A stretch of DNA of 64,000 nucleotides from an uncultured Collinsella sp. (lineage in GTDB: Bacteria; Actinomycetota; Coriobacteriia; Coriobacteriales; Coriobacteriaceae). Under the pieces are notes generated by a model that was not told the origin of the DNA, did no database searches, and was given only the letters and a program-made list of their open reading frames with translations. The stretch covers positions 61,565 through 125,564 of the forward strand of contig UQHQ01000002.1 in NCBI GenBank assembly GCA_900540945.1, read 5' to 3'. Position numbers and translations under genes: made by a program. Position 1 is the stretch's first letter. Every line of letters starts with the position of its first letter. Positions 41,379 to 49,840 of the stretch are shown here, piece after piece.

Positions 41379-43144
41379 AGCCTCTCGAAGCCCCTCCTTA
41401 TCAGCTTTGCCATGAGAATGCGCCTCCTATAGAGAAAGCGCTCGTAGTCAAGCCCCTCGAACTCGATAGGGAGGGCGTGCTCCTCGCAGGTGCGCTCGTA
41501 GGCGTCGTATCCGAGCTTCTGCTTGAACCTCGGCACGTAGTCGAGTGGGGAGTCGTCTGAGATCTCGATGTTGGTGCCGTAGTCCACTAGAGCGAAGTTC
41601 GCACGTGCGCTGCGCTTCTCTTTCTGCCCGATGGACTTGAGGTAGTTGTCCGGGAATAGGTGATGTTTGTCGAGCGCCTTCTTCGTGCCCGACGCGCTCG
41701 GCAGCAGAAGTTGGGAGAGCGGGGTCGTGCCGAACAGAGACTTGCAGCCGAGGACGACTTGCGCCGCCACGAACCCGTTCCACGTGGGGCCAACGGCATC
41801 GTTTGCATCGAGGTCGTTCGGCAGGGTGATCGAGAAGTAGTCGTCCGTGAGGAGCGAGGCGACCGACCGCTCGAAGTACTTTTGGAAATCGTCCGCCTCG
41901 CCCAATTGCGAGATCTCGGTCAACTGGCGCTCGAAGGCGGTCTCGAAGCCCCCGACGTAATACGAGGTGATGGAGCACGCGAAGAACCACCTGCGTATGA
42001 GGCGGCTGATCTCGCCGTGCTTCATCCCGAACTCGCGCTTGCCGATGAGGTAGAAGGCGTAGGTGAAGAACAGCGCATTCGCCGAGCTGATCTGGCTGGG
42101 CGCGACGTAGCCCGCCTCACCCAGAAGGTTGATGAACGAGTGCCAGTTGTTGAGATCGAGCACCTGGTCGAGGGCGACGCCGAAGCGCTCGAAGTTCTCG
42201 GCACGGGTCTGCGCGCTCGTCTCCTTGGTCTTGAGGTCCTTGCCCCTCAGGATCTGGTAGGCATAGCGAAGCCTGCCGCGCTTGAAACCGACCGCCACCG
42301 CCGTCCTGATGACGCTGGTCGGGGAGACAGCGATGAGTTGGTTGTAGGAGGTGCCGCCCATGGGGATGCGGCTGTCTGCGCAGAAGCGCTCGATGCGCTC
42401 CCTCATGGCTGGCTCATACACCGACAGGAGCGTCATGATGAAGTCGTCCTGTTTCAACGCCTGCCCCTGAGAGTTCACGCGGACGAATATGTCGGACACG
42501 GTCTCCTCGTCGGCGTCGGCGGTTATCCTGAGGACCGGCAACAGGTACCTTTCGAGGCCGAGGAGGGCGGTGAGGCCCCTCTCGATGGCGTCCTCGGCGG
42601 GGTCGTCGAGCTCGGGCTCGCCCTTCTTCACGTTTGACTCGTTGAGCGCCTTGATGAACGCGCGTCTGTAGGAGCTGAACGCGTTTTCCCGGTTCGCCCC
42701 GAACACGTCCGAAACGCACGACACGAACCTCGGGTCCCTATCAGTCGATGCATCGGCCACCTTGAACTCAGCCGTCACCGGGTTATAGGCGATTCTGATG
42801 GGCCGCGAGCCGAACGAACTGTCCCTCACCTCGACGCCGTAGAAAACCGCGAGCAGGGCGGTGAGGCGCTGCTGCCCATCGATAACGAGCTCCTTGGGGA
42901 CGGCGTAGACCTTATCGTTGTCACCGATCTGCGACTTCTTCGACACATCGTCGGCAGGCGGCTCCCATAGCATCACGTACCCGATGGGATAGCCCTTCAA
43001 CATGGAGTCGAGAAGATCCCTCACCTTGTCGTTCTTCCACACGAACGGCCTCTGCAGGTCGGGCAGGCCGATCTTTCCCGTGATGACGTCCTTGAGGACG
43101 TTGCCGACCTCAAGGGTGATGGGGTTGTAAATCGAGTTCGCCAC
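41375..43144 (-). CDS. DUF262/HNH (GmrSD-like) defence protein
   Basis: A 589-residue protein. The N-terminal DUF262 domain has LPDLQRPFVWKNDKVRDLLDS and the signature ELVIDGQQRLTALLAV at about residues 85-100, a ParB-like NTPase fold. The C-terminus has the DUF1524-type HNH pattern DKHHLFPDNYL followed by RANFALVDYGTNIEIS. GmrSD-family enzymes are type IV restriction systems that cut modified DNA; other DUF262 proteins serve in different defence systems. It starts with GTG five bases after the restriction-modification gene, so the two are co-transcribed. Confidence 0.85.
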   Translation of the reverse strand: MANSIYNPITLEVGNVLKDVITGKIGLPDLQRPFVWKNDKVRDLLDSMLKGYPIGYVMLWEPPADDVSKKSQIGDNDKVYAVPKELVIDGQQRLTALLAVFYGVEVRDSSFGSRPIRIAYNPVTAEFKVADASTDRDPRFVSCVSDVFGANRENAFSSYRRAFIKALNESNVKKGEPELDDPAEDAIERGLTALLGLERYLLPVLRITADADEETVSDIFVRVNSQGQALKQDDFIMTLLSVYEPAMRERIERFCADSRIPMGGTSYNQLIAVSPTSVIRTAVAVGFKRGRLRYAYQILRGKDLKTKETSAQTRAENFERFGVALDQVLDLNNWHSFINLLGEAGYVAPSQISSANALFFTYAFYLIGKREFGMKHGEISRLIRRWFFACSITSYYVGGFETAFERQLTEISQLGEADDFQKYFERSVASLLTDDYFSITLPNDLDANDAVGPTWNGFVAAQVVLGCKSLFGTTPLSQLLLPSASGTKKALDKHHLFPDNYLKSIGQKEKRSARANFALVDYGTNIEISDDSPLDYVPRFKQKLGYDAYERTCEEHALPIEFEGLDYERFLYRRRILMAKLIRRGFERL

Positions 43145-43149
43145 GGGTG

Positions 43150-45938
43150 CTACGCTCCAGTCTTCTCTGCATACAGCTTGAACAGGTGCGCGACGATCTT
43201 CTCCTCGTCGCCGTTGAAATCGACGCCGTAGGCAGCTTCAACAGCGGCGTCGAGCTCGCGATGGGCGCGCATGAGGTCAGGGAAGAACGCCTCGTTGTCC
43301 GGGCTATACATCTCGGCAAGCGTCGCCCCTTGCTGCGCTTCGCGCACATCCAATACGGCCCGTGCGCACCGTTCCACTTTTTCTTTATCTTTGTCCGAGG
43401 GCTCCGGCCAGATGAAGTTGTTGTACACGATGGTATTCGAGTACTGATAGTCGCTTTTCAATCGTCCAGCAACTTGCCTCATCCATGCGTTGTGAAATTG
43501 GCTTGCGATAATCCCGAAATCATAGATTTCGGCACCCTCCACGAAGAAGAGCTTGTTCCCCGGGATGGTTCCATCAGTGATGTATCCAATTGGGACGTAC
43601 CTCCTCCTGCCAGACGAGACTTGAGGAACAGCCAGATAGGCCCCTTCCTGCGGCACCTTCAGCTCATCGAACTCCCAAGGCTTCTCAGCTCTTTTGCGCG
43701 TACCGGCACGAGGAGATGCGGCGCGGCGAGAACGTACTTCCTCGAATCTGTCTTTGATCCGAGATGGCAGCTTACTGAGCTCCACCCCAGACACACCCGT
43801 AAACCAAAGGCAATAACGCCGAACGCCTTTGATGAATTCCGCACCCATGGAAAACGGCCTGATGTATTTCCGCATCTCCGGGTAGTCCCTTTGAAGCCGA
43901 CTGGCCTCCTCCTCATCAAGCGTCAAGAAGCCCCAGTCGCCAGCACCGCCGCCCCTGGACATCCCCGAGACGTTGCATACGGGCCGAGAGCTCTTTGCAA
44001 CAAATACGTTGGGAGCGTCGGCGAGGTAGCCGTTAATGTGATCTGCCTTTCTCCCCCCTAGCGCATCGAATATCAATGGCGAGACGTTGTGTTGCCGGGA
44101 AAAACCAACGACCACCACGTGCACATTCGCCTTATCGGAAGCCTCGGAGTTCCAGACGAAAGTCTTATGGGCGAAATCGATAGAGACTCCGTCCTCAAAT
44201 AGCGGCCTCCACAGCGGCTCGACCTGCTGACCTTGGCAGATGGAATTGGTGGACACGAAGGCGCAGCGCGTGTGCGACCCGCGCGTAAAATCCGCGGCCT
44301 TCCTGTACCAGCAGGCCACGTAGTCAAGGACGCCGCCAGACTTGCCAAAAATGTCGGCTCGGTCTCTCTTTTGGGCGTCGTTGAGGTTCGAGTAGCCGAT
44401 GAACGGCGGGTTGCCGACGATGTAGTCCAGATCGGCGGCGGGCACGGCATCGGCCCAATCCACGCGCAGCGAGTTGCCGTGGATGATGGTCCCGTACTCC
44501 CTGAGCGGCAGCTCGTCGTAGACGCGCTTGACCACCTTGGCGGTGTTGATGTCGGCCTGCTTCTCGGCGATCCACAGGGCCGTGCGCGCCACGCAGCAGG
44601 CGAAGTCGTTAACCTCGATTCCATGGAAGTTGGCGAGCGTCACCTTGACGGGGCTCTCCTCCTCCGCCTCCTCGAACGAGATCTCGGACTGGCCGCCGCG
44701 CTGCAGCTCCATGAGGACCGTGTTCTCCAGCCTGCGCAGGCACACGTAGGTCTCGGTGAGGAAGTTGCCCGACCCGCACGCAGGGTCGAGGAACGTGAGG
44801 CCTCCCAGCTTGTCGTGGTAGGCGCGCAGGGCTCGGGTGCGGGCGCTCGGGCTCTGCTTCGAGAGGATGTCGTCGAGCTCTTCCTTCAGCCCGTCTAGGA
44901 ACAGCGGGTCGATGACCTTGTGGATGTTCTCCGGGCTCGTGTAGTGCATGCCGCCGGACCGGCGCGTGTCGTGGCTGAGCGCGCCCTCGAAAATGGAGCC
45001 GAAGACCGTGGGATCCACTCCCGACCAGTCGAACTCCTGACAGCCGGAGACCAGGATCTCGTAGTGCACCTGATCGTTCAGCTGGGGTATCTGGATGCGC
45101 TCGCGGAACAGGCCGCCGTTCATGTAGGGGAAGCGGGCGAGGAGTTCGCTGGGGTACTCCGCCTTTCGGGCCTCGTCGTCGGTGTCGAGCCAGCCGAAGA
45201 GCTCGATGAGAGCGCTCCTCAGGTGCGCGCCGTCGACCGAGGCGACGTAATCCCGGAAGAGCCCGGGCTCGATCAGCCCCGCGTCCTCGCAGAACATGAG
45301 GAACATGAGGCGGGTGCAAAGAACCGAGAGGGCGTGGTGGCTCTCCTCGCTGTCCGGGTCGTGGTACAGGCCCGCGATCTCGTTGTGGATCTGGCCCATG
45401 ATGCGCCCCGCCTCGATGGAAACGGCGCGCTGGACGCTCCTAGGAGCTGACCCCCCCCGTTAAGGAACTTGAGGGCGGGGAGGTTCTTGGGGAGCTCCTC
45501 CAGCTCGAGGCGCAGGTACTCGTCACCGGTGCACAGGGGGTTGACGTTGCGGTCGTACACGCGGATCTCGCGGAAGTTGCAGGCTATGACGTAGCGGGGC
45601 TGCTGGTTGAGCGGCAGGCCGACGGCATAGCCCCTGCCCTGCTCGGCGGGGGTGACCTCGCGGCCCTGGCGGACCTCCTTCTTGTCGAGGTCGATGCCCC
45701 TGCCTTTCATCTCCACGAGCGCGCTGGCGCTGGGGATGAGGACGTCGATGTAGCCCGCGTGGGTCGAGCCGGAGTCGGTGTGCACGGGAACCTCGAACTT
45801 CAAGCGCTCGATGGCGTCCTCGACTCCCAGCACGTTCTGGAACAGGTCGATCCAGTAGGAGCGGCCCTCCTGCGTCTCGTCGCCCCTGCCCGCCCAGCGC
45901 TTGGCGAACGCCTCGGCATCTGCCTTAGACCCTGCCAT
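43150..45938 (-). CDS. MmeI-like type IIG restriction-modification protein, out of frame at a G8 tract
   Basis: One polypeptide would combine endonuclease, methyltransferase and specificity functions. The N-terminal part (from ATG 45938, RBS GGAGGTAA) has a PD-(D/E)XK-like core, GYIDVLIPSASALVEMKGRG. The central part has methylase motif I FLDPACGSGNFL and motif IV VGNPPFIG; the C-terminal half is the recognition domain. At eight G (minus strand, 45451-45458) the frame breaks: the N-terminal frame runs on as a shadow, while the frame ...APRSVQRAVSIEAGRIMGQI continues. Nine G would give one protein of about 930 residues, close to MmeI (919). As sequenced the gene is off, or the methylase part starts at ATG 45399. 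Confidence 0.82.
45451..45458 (-). repeat. Homopolymer C8/G8 tract inside the type IIG gene
   Basis: Eight C on the plus strand between LNG and SAPRSV codons. A change of +1 or -2 bases joins the two frames. Such tracts are classical slippage sites of phase-variable genes. Confidence 0.8.
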
Positions 45939-46125
45939 GGTTACCTCCGTAATACTGACCTTTCTCAATTCTAAAGCAGGAAACATGTAGCGCGGTATTC
46001 AACCCTTCCCACAGCCTACGGGCAGGGTGCAAAGCCCTTCGGCCGTGGAAAGCGTTGAAAACCGCTTTCCAGAGATGAAGGACATGTGAATCCGAGAATT
46101 CCCGAAAAATTGCCTTAGAAAAATA

Positions 46126-46145
46126 TTTCACCCCCATTTCACCCC
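46126..46145 (+). repeat. Right-end TTTCACCCC direct repeats (possible integrase arm sites)
   Basis: TTTCACCCC at 46126-46134 and 46137-46145, 73-92 bases from the right attachment site. The left end carries the same pair at 32990 and 33001. Confidence 0.6.
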
Positions 46146-46173
46146 TCCAGAGGGCAACAGGGGCGCTGGAAAA

Positions 46174-46210
46174 CAAAACAGGCCAGAGGATTTATACCCT
46201 CTGACCTGTT
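46174..46210 (-). terminator. Element-borne terminator downstream of tRNA-Thr
   Basis: CAGG-CAGAGG pairs with CCTCTG-CCTG around ATTTATAC; on the minus strand TTTTGTTTT follows. It replaces the original tRNA terminator left at 32804-32830. Confidence 0.78.
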
Positions 46211-46217
46211 GATTTCG

Positions 46218-46264
46218 ATGGAGCCAGCGACCGGGCTCGAACCGGTGACCCCCGCTTTACGAGA
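46218..46264 (-). repeat. Attachment site, right copy (within intact tRNA-Thr)
   Basis: The 47-base direct repeat partner of 32837-32883, with one mismatch (C at 46249, A at 32868). It spans the tRNA 3' half including CCA. Confidence 0.9.
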
Positions 46265-46294
46265 GCGGTGCTCTACCAACTGAGCTACGCTGGC
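46219..46294 (-). tRNA. tRNA-Thr (anticodon CGT)
   Basis: On the minus strand a full 76-base cloverleaf: acceptor GCCAGCG/CGCTGGC, D arm with AGCTCAGTTGGTAGAGC, anticodon stem CCGCT/AGCGG with loop CTCGTAA, T arm CCGGTTCGAGCCCGG, and encoded 3' CCA. It is the insertion target of the mobile element and is regenerated by the element's own 3' half. Confidence 0.97.
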
Positions 46295-46501
46295 GGCCAT
46301 GTGATGACGCAACTGAGGCGTCAACGGCTGTCTATGATACGGGACATCGCACATCCGCGCAAGTGTTCTGACGGCTTTTCTCACTTTAAATGCACTAATA
46401 TTGGAAGCGTGATGTCTGCGGTACCCATTTGGTGCTTGACCTGCTGTTGAGTTGGTGGCCGACGTCCCGCTCGTATGGGTCTCAAACAGAATGGGGCAGC
46501 C

Positions 46502-46984
46502 ATGGCTCAACCCAAGATTCTTCTCGCACGCATCGACGACCGTTTCATTTACGGACAAGACGTTGAGCTGTGGAACGAAGCCGTGGGTTCCAACCTTGTC
46601 CTAATCGTCAACGATGAGATCGCGGCAGATTCGCGCCAATGGGCACCCATGAGGGTGGCGGCGCCAGAAGGCGTTTGGACGCGGTTTTTCTCGGTACAAA
46701 AGGCCATCGACATCATTCATACCGCAACGCCGCGTCAATGGATTCTGGTCATGGTGGCCTCACCCGCCGATGCGCTCGCACTGGTTAAGGGCGGTGTGCC
46801 GATCACTAAGATCAGCATTGGTCATATGCAGGCAGGGGAGGGCAAGCGTCCCGCAACGCCCGCAGTTGCCGTAGACGACACAGACGTCGCTGCTCTCAGA
46901 GAGCTGCAAAAGCTCGGCATAGAGCTAGAAATCCGCTACCTCCCCAGTTCCGCCCCCGACCCCATCGGCAATCTGTTCAACTGA
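46502..46984 (+). CDS. Orphan mannose-family PTS EIIB with Tyr in place of active-site His
   Basis: A 160-residue EIIB-fold protein. In the normal motif R-I-D-x-R-x-I-H-G-Q the histidine carries phosphate; here the motif is RIDDRFIYGQ and position 17 is Tyr, so normal phosphotransfer should fail. The rest (SVQKAIDIIHTATPRQWILV, IGHMQAGEGKRPATPAV) is well preserved, suggesting selection, perhaps as a regulator. No EIIA, EIIC or EIID is beside it. I chose ATG 46502; ATG 46475 is in frame. The 3' part of a very similar gene is joined to nagA at 19742-20067. Confidence 0.8.
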   Translation: MAQPKILLARIDDRFIYGQDVELWNEAVGSNLVLIVNDEIAADSRQWAPMRVAAPEGVWTRFFSVQKAIDIIHTATPRQWILVMVASPADALALVKGGVPITKISIGHMQAGEGKRPATPAVAVDDTDVAALRELQKLGIELEIRYLPSSAPDPIGNLFN

Positions 46985-47049
46985 TCCCTTGGGGACGGAG
47001 GAAAACGGATCATTTTGCCTTCGTAGGGGATCTGTGTGGCGCTGTCCGC

Positions 47050-47203
47050 CAAAACTATGCCGGTTTACTACGATGAATTGCTTATCGCCGAGCATGCCAA
47101 ATTTGCAGAGAATAAAACCGCAGGTAGACGAGTTGCTAATTTTTTTTAAACCAGCGCGTGGTCGGACATAGTGGGTTCATCGTAGTAATTCGGCATAGTT
47201 TTG
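47050..47203. mobile_element. MITE-like element family 2, copy A (154 bp)
   Basis: Ends in CAAAACTATGCCGGTTTACT... and its inverse (26 of 28 positions match). It is colinear and equal in length to copy B at 60063-60216; the words CCGCAGGTAGA and GTGGTCGG lie at identical offsets (68 and 108) in both. No coding sequence. Confidence 0.75.
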
Positions 47204-47310
47204 TTATGTCACCAATTCGGTGGCATCGAAAAGAAGGATTTAGGCATGAAGCAGCGCCCGTTGGCGGTGGTGCCGGCGGGCGTTGCTGTGCGAGATGTCG
47301 CGTTGTGGGC

Positions 47311-48363
47311 CTAGTGCCTCATAAAGTGGTATTCGATCATATTGCTGTAGGGGTGACCCGGACCCACAATGCCCTGCGGGAACAGCGGCTGGTGCGGCGT
47401 GTCGGGGTACATCTCGGCCTCGAGGGCAAAGCCGGCGCCCCAGCCATAGTTGGCATCGTCCTTGGCGTGCTCGTCGCCCAGCCAGTTGCCGGTGTAGAGT
47501 TGCACGCCCGGGGCGGTGGTGTAGTAGTCCAGCTCACGACCGGTCCACATCTCCTCGACATGTAGGGCGCGACGCAGGTTGCGGCCGTACTGATAGCCAT
47601 CGATGCACAGGCAGTGATCGTAGCCACGGGCCTGCTTAATCTGCGGGTCGTCGGCCTCCATGCCGGGTGCGACGGGGCGCAGCTCGCGAAAGTCAAACGG
47701 TGTTCCCTCGACCGGAGCGATTTCGCCGGTGGGGATGTTCTGCTCGTTAATGGGCAAGTAGTGGGCAGCGTTGGCGATAAAGAAGTGCTCACAGTCCATG
47801 CCGGCGTTATGGCCGGCAAGGTTAAAGTACGTGTGGTTGGTCATGGACACGTAGGTGGCGCGGTCGCTCTCGCAACCATACTCGATGCGGAAGACGCCGG
47901 TGCGCGTAACGGTAAACACAGCCGTAAAGATTCGGTTGCCGGGCAGGCTCAGCTCGCCATCCTTAAGCGAGGTGGTCATGCGCACGGCGTTGTGAGTCTC
48001 GTCGAGCTCAACGTCCCATACGCGCTTGTGCAGACCATGCTCAAGATCGCTGTGCAGGTTGTTGACGCCTTCGTTGGCCGGCATATGCCAGTCCGTGCCG
48101 TCGATGGTGATCGTGGCGCCCGCGGTGCGGTTTGCCACGGGGCCGATGGTCGCGCCAAAGCAGGCGGGGTTGTCAAAGTAATCCTCGAGCTTATCGAAGC
48201 CCAGCACCACATCGCGCACGTTGCCGGGAATGTCGGGCACATCGATACCCAGCACGGTGGCGCCATAGTCCATAATGCGAACGCAGATCTCGGGCCCGTT
48301 GAGGGTGTAACGATGAACGGGGGTACCGCACGGCGCGGTGCCGAAAAGCTCGGAAGTGATCAT
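47311..48363 (-). CDS. galM: Aldose 1-epimerase (galactose mutarotase)
   Basis: Interconverts alpha and beta galactose. MDYGATVLGIDVPD, VANRTAGATITIDG, NNLHSDLEHGLHKRVWD, SMTNHTYFNLAGH (catalytic His) and YTGNWLGDE match GalM in order. The 350-residue length is standard. I chose the ATG at 48363 preceded by TAGGAA; upstream in-frame codons lie in the regulatory gap. It is divergent from lacR, with a 206-base gap, and probably belongs to the lactose regulon. Confidence 0.9.
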   Translation of the reverse strand: MITSELFGTAPCGTPVHRYTLNGPEICVRIMDYGATVLGIDVPDIPGNVRDVVLGFDKLEDYFDNPACFGATIGPVANRTAGATITIDGTDWHMPANEGVNNLHSDLEHGLHKRVWDVELDETHNAVRMTTSLKDGELSLPGNRIFTAVFTVTRTGVFRIEYGCESDRATYVSMTNHTYFNLAGHNAGMDCEHFFIANAAHYLPINEQNIPTGEIAPVEGTPFDFRELRPVAPGMEADDPQIKQARGYDHCLCIDGYQYGRNLRRALHVEEMWTGRELDYYTTAPGVQLYTGNWLGDEHAKDDANYGWGAGFALEAEMYPDTPHQPLFPQGIVGPGHPYSNMIEYHFMRH

Positions 48364-48517
48364 TTGGTTCCTAACATCGAGGTATTTCCGACAAACTTTA
48401 GCGCGAACAGGTGAGATTATCACTACACCCCACTAAAGCAGGGGGTATTTTTCTCAAAAAAGTGATGATTGGAGCTGTGCTGGCGTTGATTTTTGACGCG
48501 CACGAGTCTGATACAAT

Positions 48518-48538
48518 TTGTTCGTTACTGTTTGAATG
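48518..48538 (+). promoter_or_regulatory. Candidate LacR site upstream of lacR
   Basis: TTGTTCGTTACTGTTTGAATG carries two TGTTY half-sites ten bases apart, like the words before lacF (59426-59445) and lacA (61531-61545). Confidence 0.45.
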
Positions 48539-48569
48539 ATATGTGCGCAAAGAACGGCGAGGATTCATC

Positions 48570-49334
48570 GTGATTAAGGCGGAGCGACAGGATAAGGTTC
48601 GTCAGCTGCTCGAGGGACAGGGCACGGTCTCGGTCAAGGAGATCTCGGACGCACTGGGCGTCTCGGATATGACGATCCGCCGCGATCTTGAGGAGCTTGC
48701 GAGCCTAGGTGAGATTGAGCGCGTGCACGGTGGAGCCCGTAGCGCGCAGGGCCGTCCACATGCTATGTTGCGCCACGAGTATTCGCACAGCGAAAAGCGT
48801 ACCAAGCATGCCGAGGAAAAGCTGCAGATCGCGCGCCGCGCCGTTGAGCTCATCGAGGAGGGCTCGACCATCTTTTTGGGTACGGGCACCACGGTTGAGC
48901 AGATGGCCTCGATGCTGCCGGCGTTTCGCCTGCGCATCGTGACCAATTCGCTTTCGGTGTTTAACTTGCTTGAGGCGCGCGAAGACTGCGACCTGTGCCT
49001 CGTGGGCGGCATGTACCGTCGCCGCACCGCCGCTTTTGTGGGACCAACGGCCGAGGATACCCTGCGTGCGTTGGGCATCGACGCGGCGTTTATCGGCGCC
49101 AACGGCATTCTGGATGGCGATGTGTCTACGTCCAATATGGACGAGGGCCGTATCCAGCAGCTCGCCTTTAGCAAGGCAGACTCGCGCTACTTGATCGCCG
49201 ATTCAAGCAAGATCGGCAAGCGCGACTTCTACACCTTCTGCCGCCTGGACAGTTTGGACGCCGTGGTGTGCGAGCCGGGTATCGCCGCCGAGGATCGTGT
49301 CGCCATCGAGGAGCACACGCAGGTCATTTGCTAG
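48570..49334 (+). CDS. lacR: DeoR-family repressor of the lactose/tagatose genes
   Basis: The N-terminal DeoR helix-turn-helix is at residues about 4-58 (QDKVRQLLEGQGTVSVKEIS, VSDMTIRRDLEELASLGEIERVHGG). The sugar-phosphate-binding C-terminal domain has TIFLGTGTTVEQMA, IVTNSLSVFNLL and YLIADSSKIGKRDFYTF. Length 254 matches LacR, which responds to tagatose-6-P. I chose GTG 48570 with GCGAGG upstream; GTG 48543 is an alternative. Placement near galM, lacG, lacE, lacF and lacABC supports the name. Confidence 0.85.
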   Translation: MIKAERQDKVRQLLEGQGTVSVKEISDALGVSDMTIRRDLEELASLGEIERVHGGARSAQGRPHAMLRHEYSHSEKRTKHAEEKLQIARRAVELIEEGSTIFLGTGTTVEQMASMLPAFRLRIVTNSLSVFNLLEAREDCDLCLVGGMYRRRTAAFVGPTAEDTLRALGIDAAFIGANGILDGDVSTSNMDEGRIQQLAFSKADSRYLIADSSKIGKRDFYTFCRLDSLDAVVCEPGIAAEDRVAIEEHTQVIC

Positions 49335-49455
49335 CTAGCGCTACGGGATTGCCAACAGGCGATGCGGGAGGACTTTTACCTCCTGTCATTGTGGGGAATC
49401 AACGCGTGAGCGCTACGCGATATGACGCGTAAATGAGGACTCCACTACCAAATTG

Positions 49456-49746
49456 TCTCAACCTGTGACAGGTAGGGGTGAAATCACCAACCAGATGTTA
49501 CAGATTGGGGGGATTGTCCTGTGCATTTGTCTCAATCTGTAACAGCTAGGACCCAAAAACTCGACTAGATGTTACAGATTGAGATTTTGTCTACCCAGCC
49601 ATCATCTTTGTCTCGATCTGTAACAGTTAGACGGCTAAAAGCGAGTTAGATGTTACAGATCTAGATATTTCGAACCGGGTGCCCCCGTTCATCTCAATCT
49701 GTAACAATTGGGGCCGAAAATCCCTGCTAGATGTTACAAATCGAGA
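49456..49746. repeat. Array of four 55-bp palindromic repeats
   Basis: Units at 49456-49510, 49530-49584, 49611-49665 and 49692-49746. Each begins TCTCAATCTGTAACA (with few changes) and ends with its inverse TGTTACAGATTGAGA, with CTAG inner arms. Units 2-3 and 3-4 are separated by exactly 26 unrelated bases, and units 1-2 by 19. Two more units lie at 54422-54556. The array sits between lacR and the lacG1 terminator. Confidence 0.88.
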
Positions 49747-49771
49747 CAAACGGCCTGCTCGGGTCGAGCCA

Positions 49772-49817
49772 AAACAAAAAAGCCGCATGCGAACCCGTGG
49801 AGGGATTCGCATGCGGC
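49772..49817 (-). terminator. Terminator of the lacE1-lacG1 operon
   Basis: On the minus strand GCCGCATGCGAA pairs with TTCGCATGCGGC and a TTTTTTG tract follows. Confidence 0.9.
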
Positions 49818-49840
49818 CGACAGGGGGTATGCGGCTTGAA

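Larger units (their letters stand above)
32837..46264. mobile_element. Integrative mobilizable element in tRNA-Thr(CGT)
   Basis: About 13.4 kb bounded by the 47-bp direct repeat at 32837-32883 and 46218-46264. It holds a tyrosine integrase next to the left end, a DnaB-like ATPase, MobC-like, VirD4-like and relaxase genes, small proteins and a restriction module. There are no VirB-type secretion genes, so it is mobilizable rather than self-transmissible. Repeated TTTCACCCC words near both ends look like integrase arm sites. Confidence 0.85.

Noticed and set aside
47246..47314. A 22-codon plus-strand frame MKQRPLAVVPAGVAVRDVALWA with AAGAAGGA upstream
   Set aside because: Too short to judge, ends inside galM, no homologue recognised; possibly a gene remnant.
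49456..49746. CRISPR array
   Set aside because: Units are 55-bp inverted repeats with sequence variation between units, spacers are few, and no cas gene is present.
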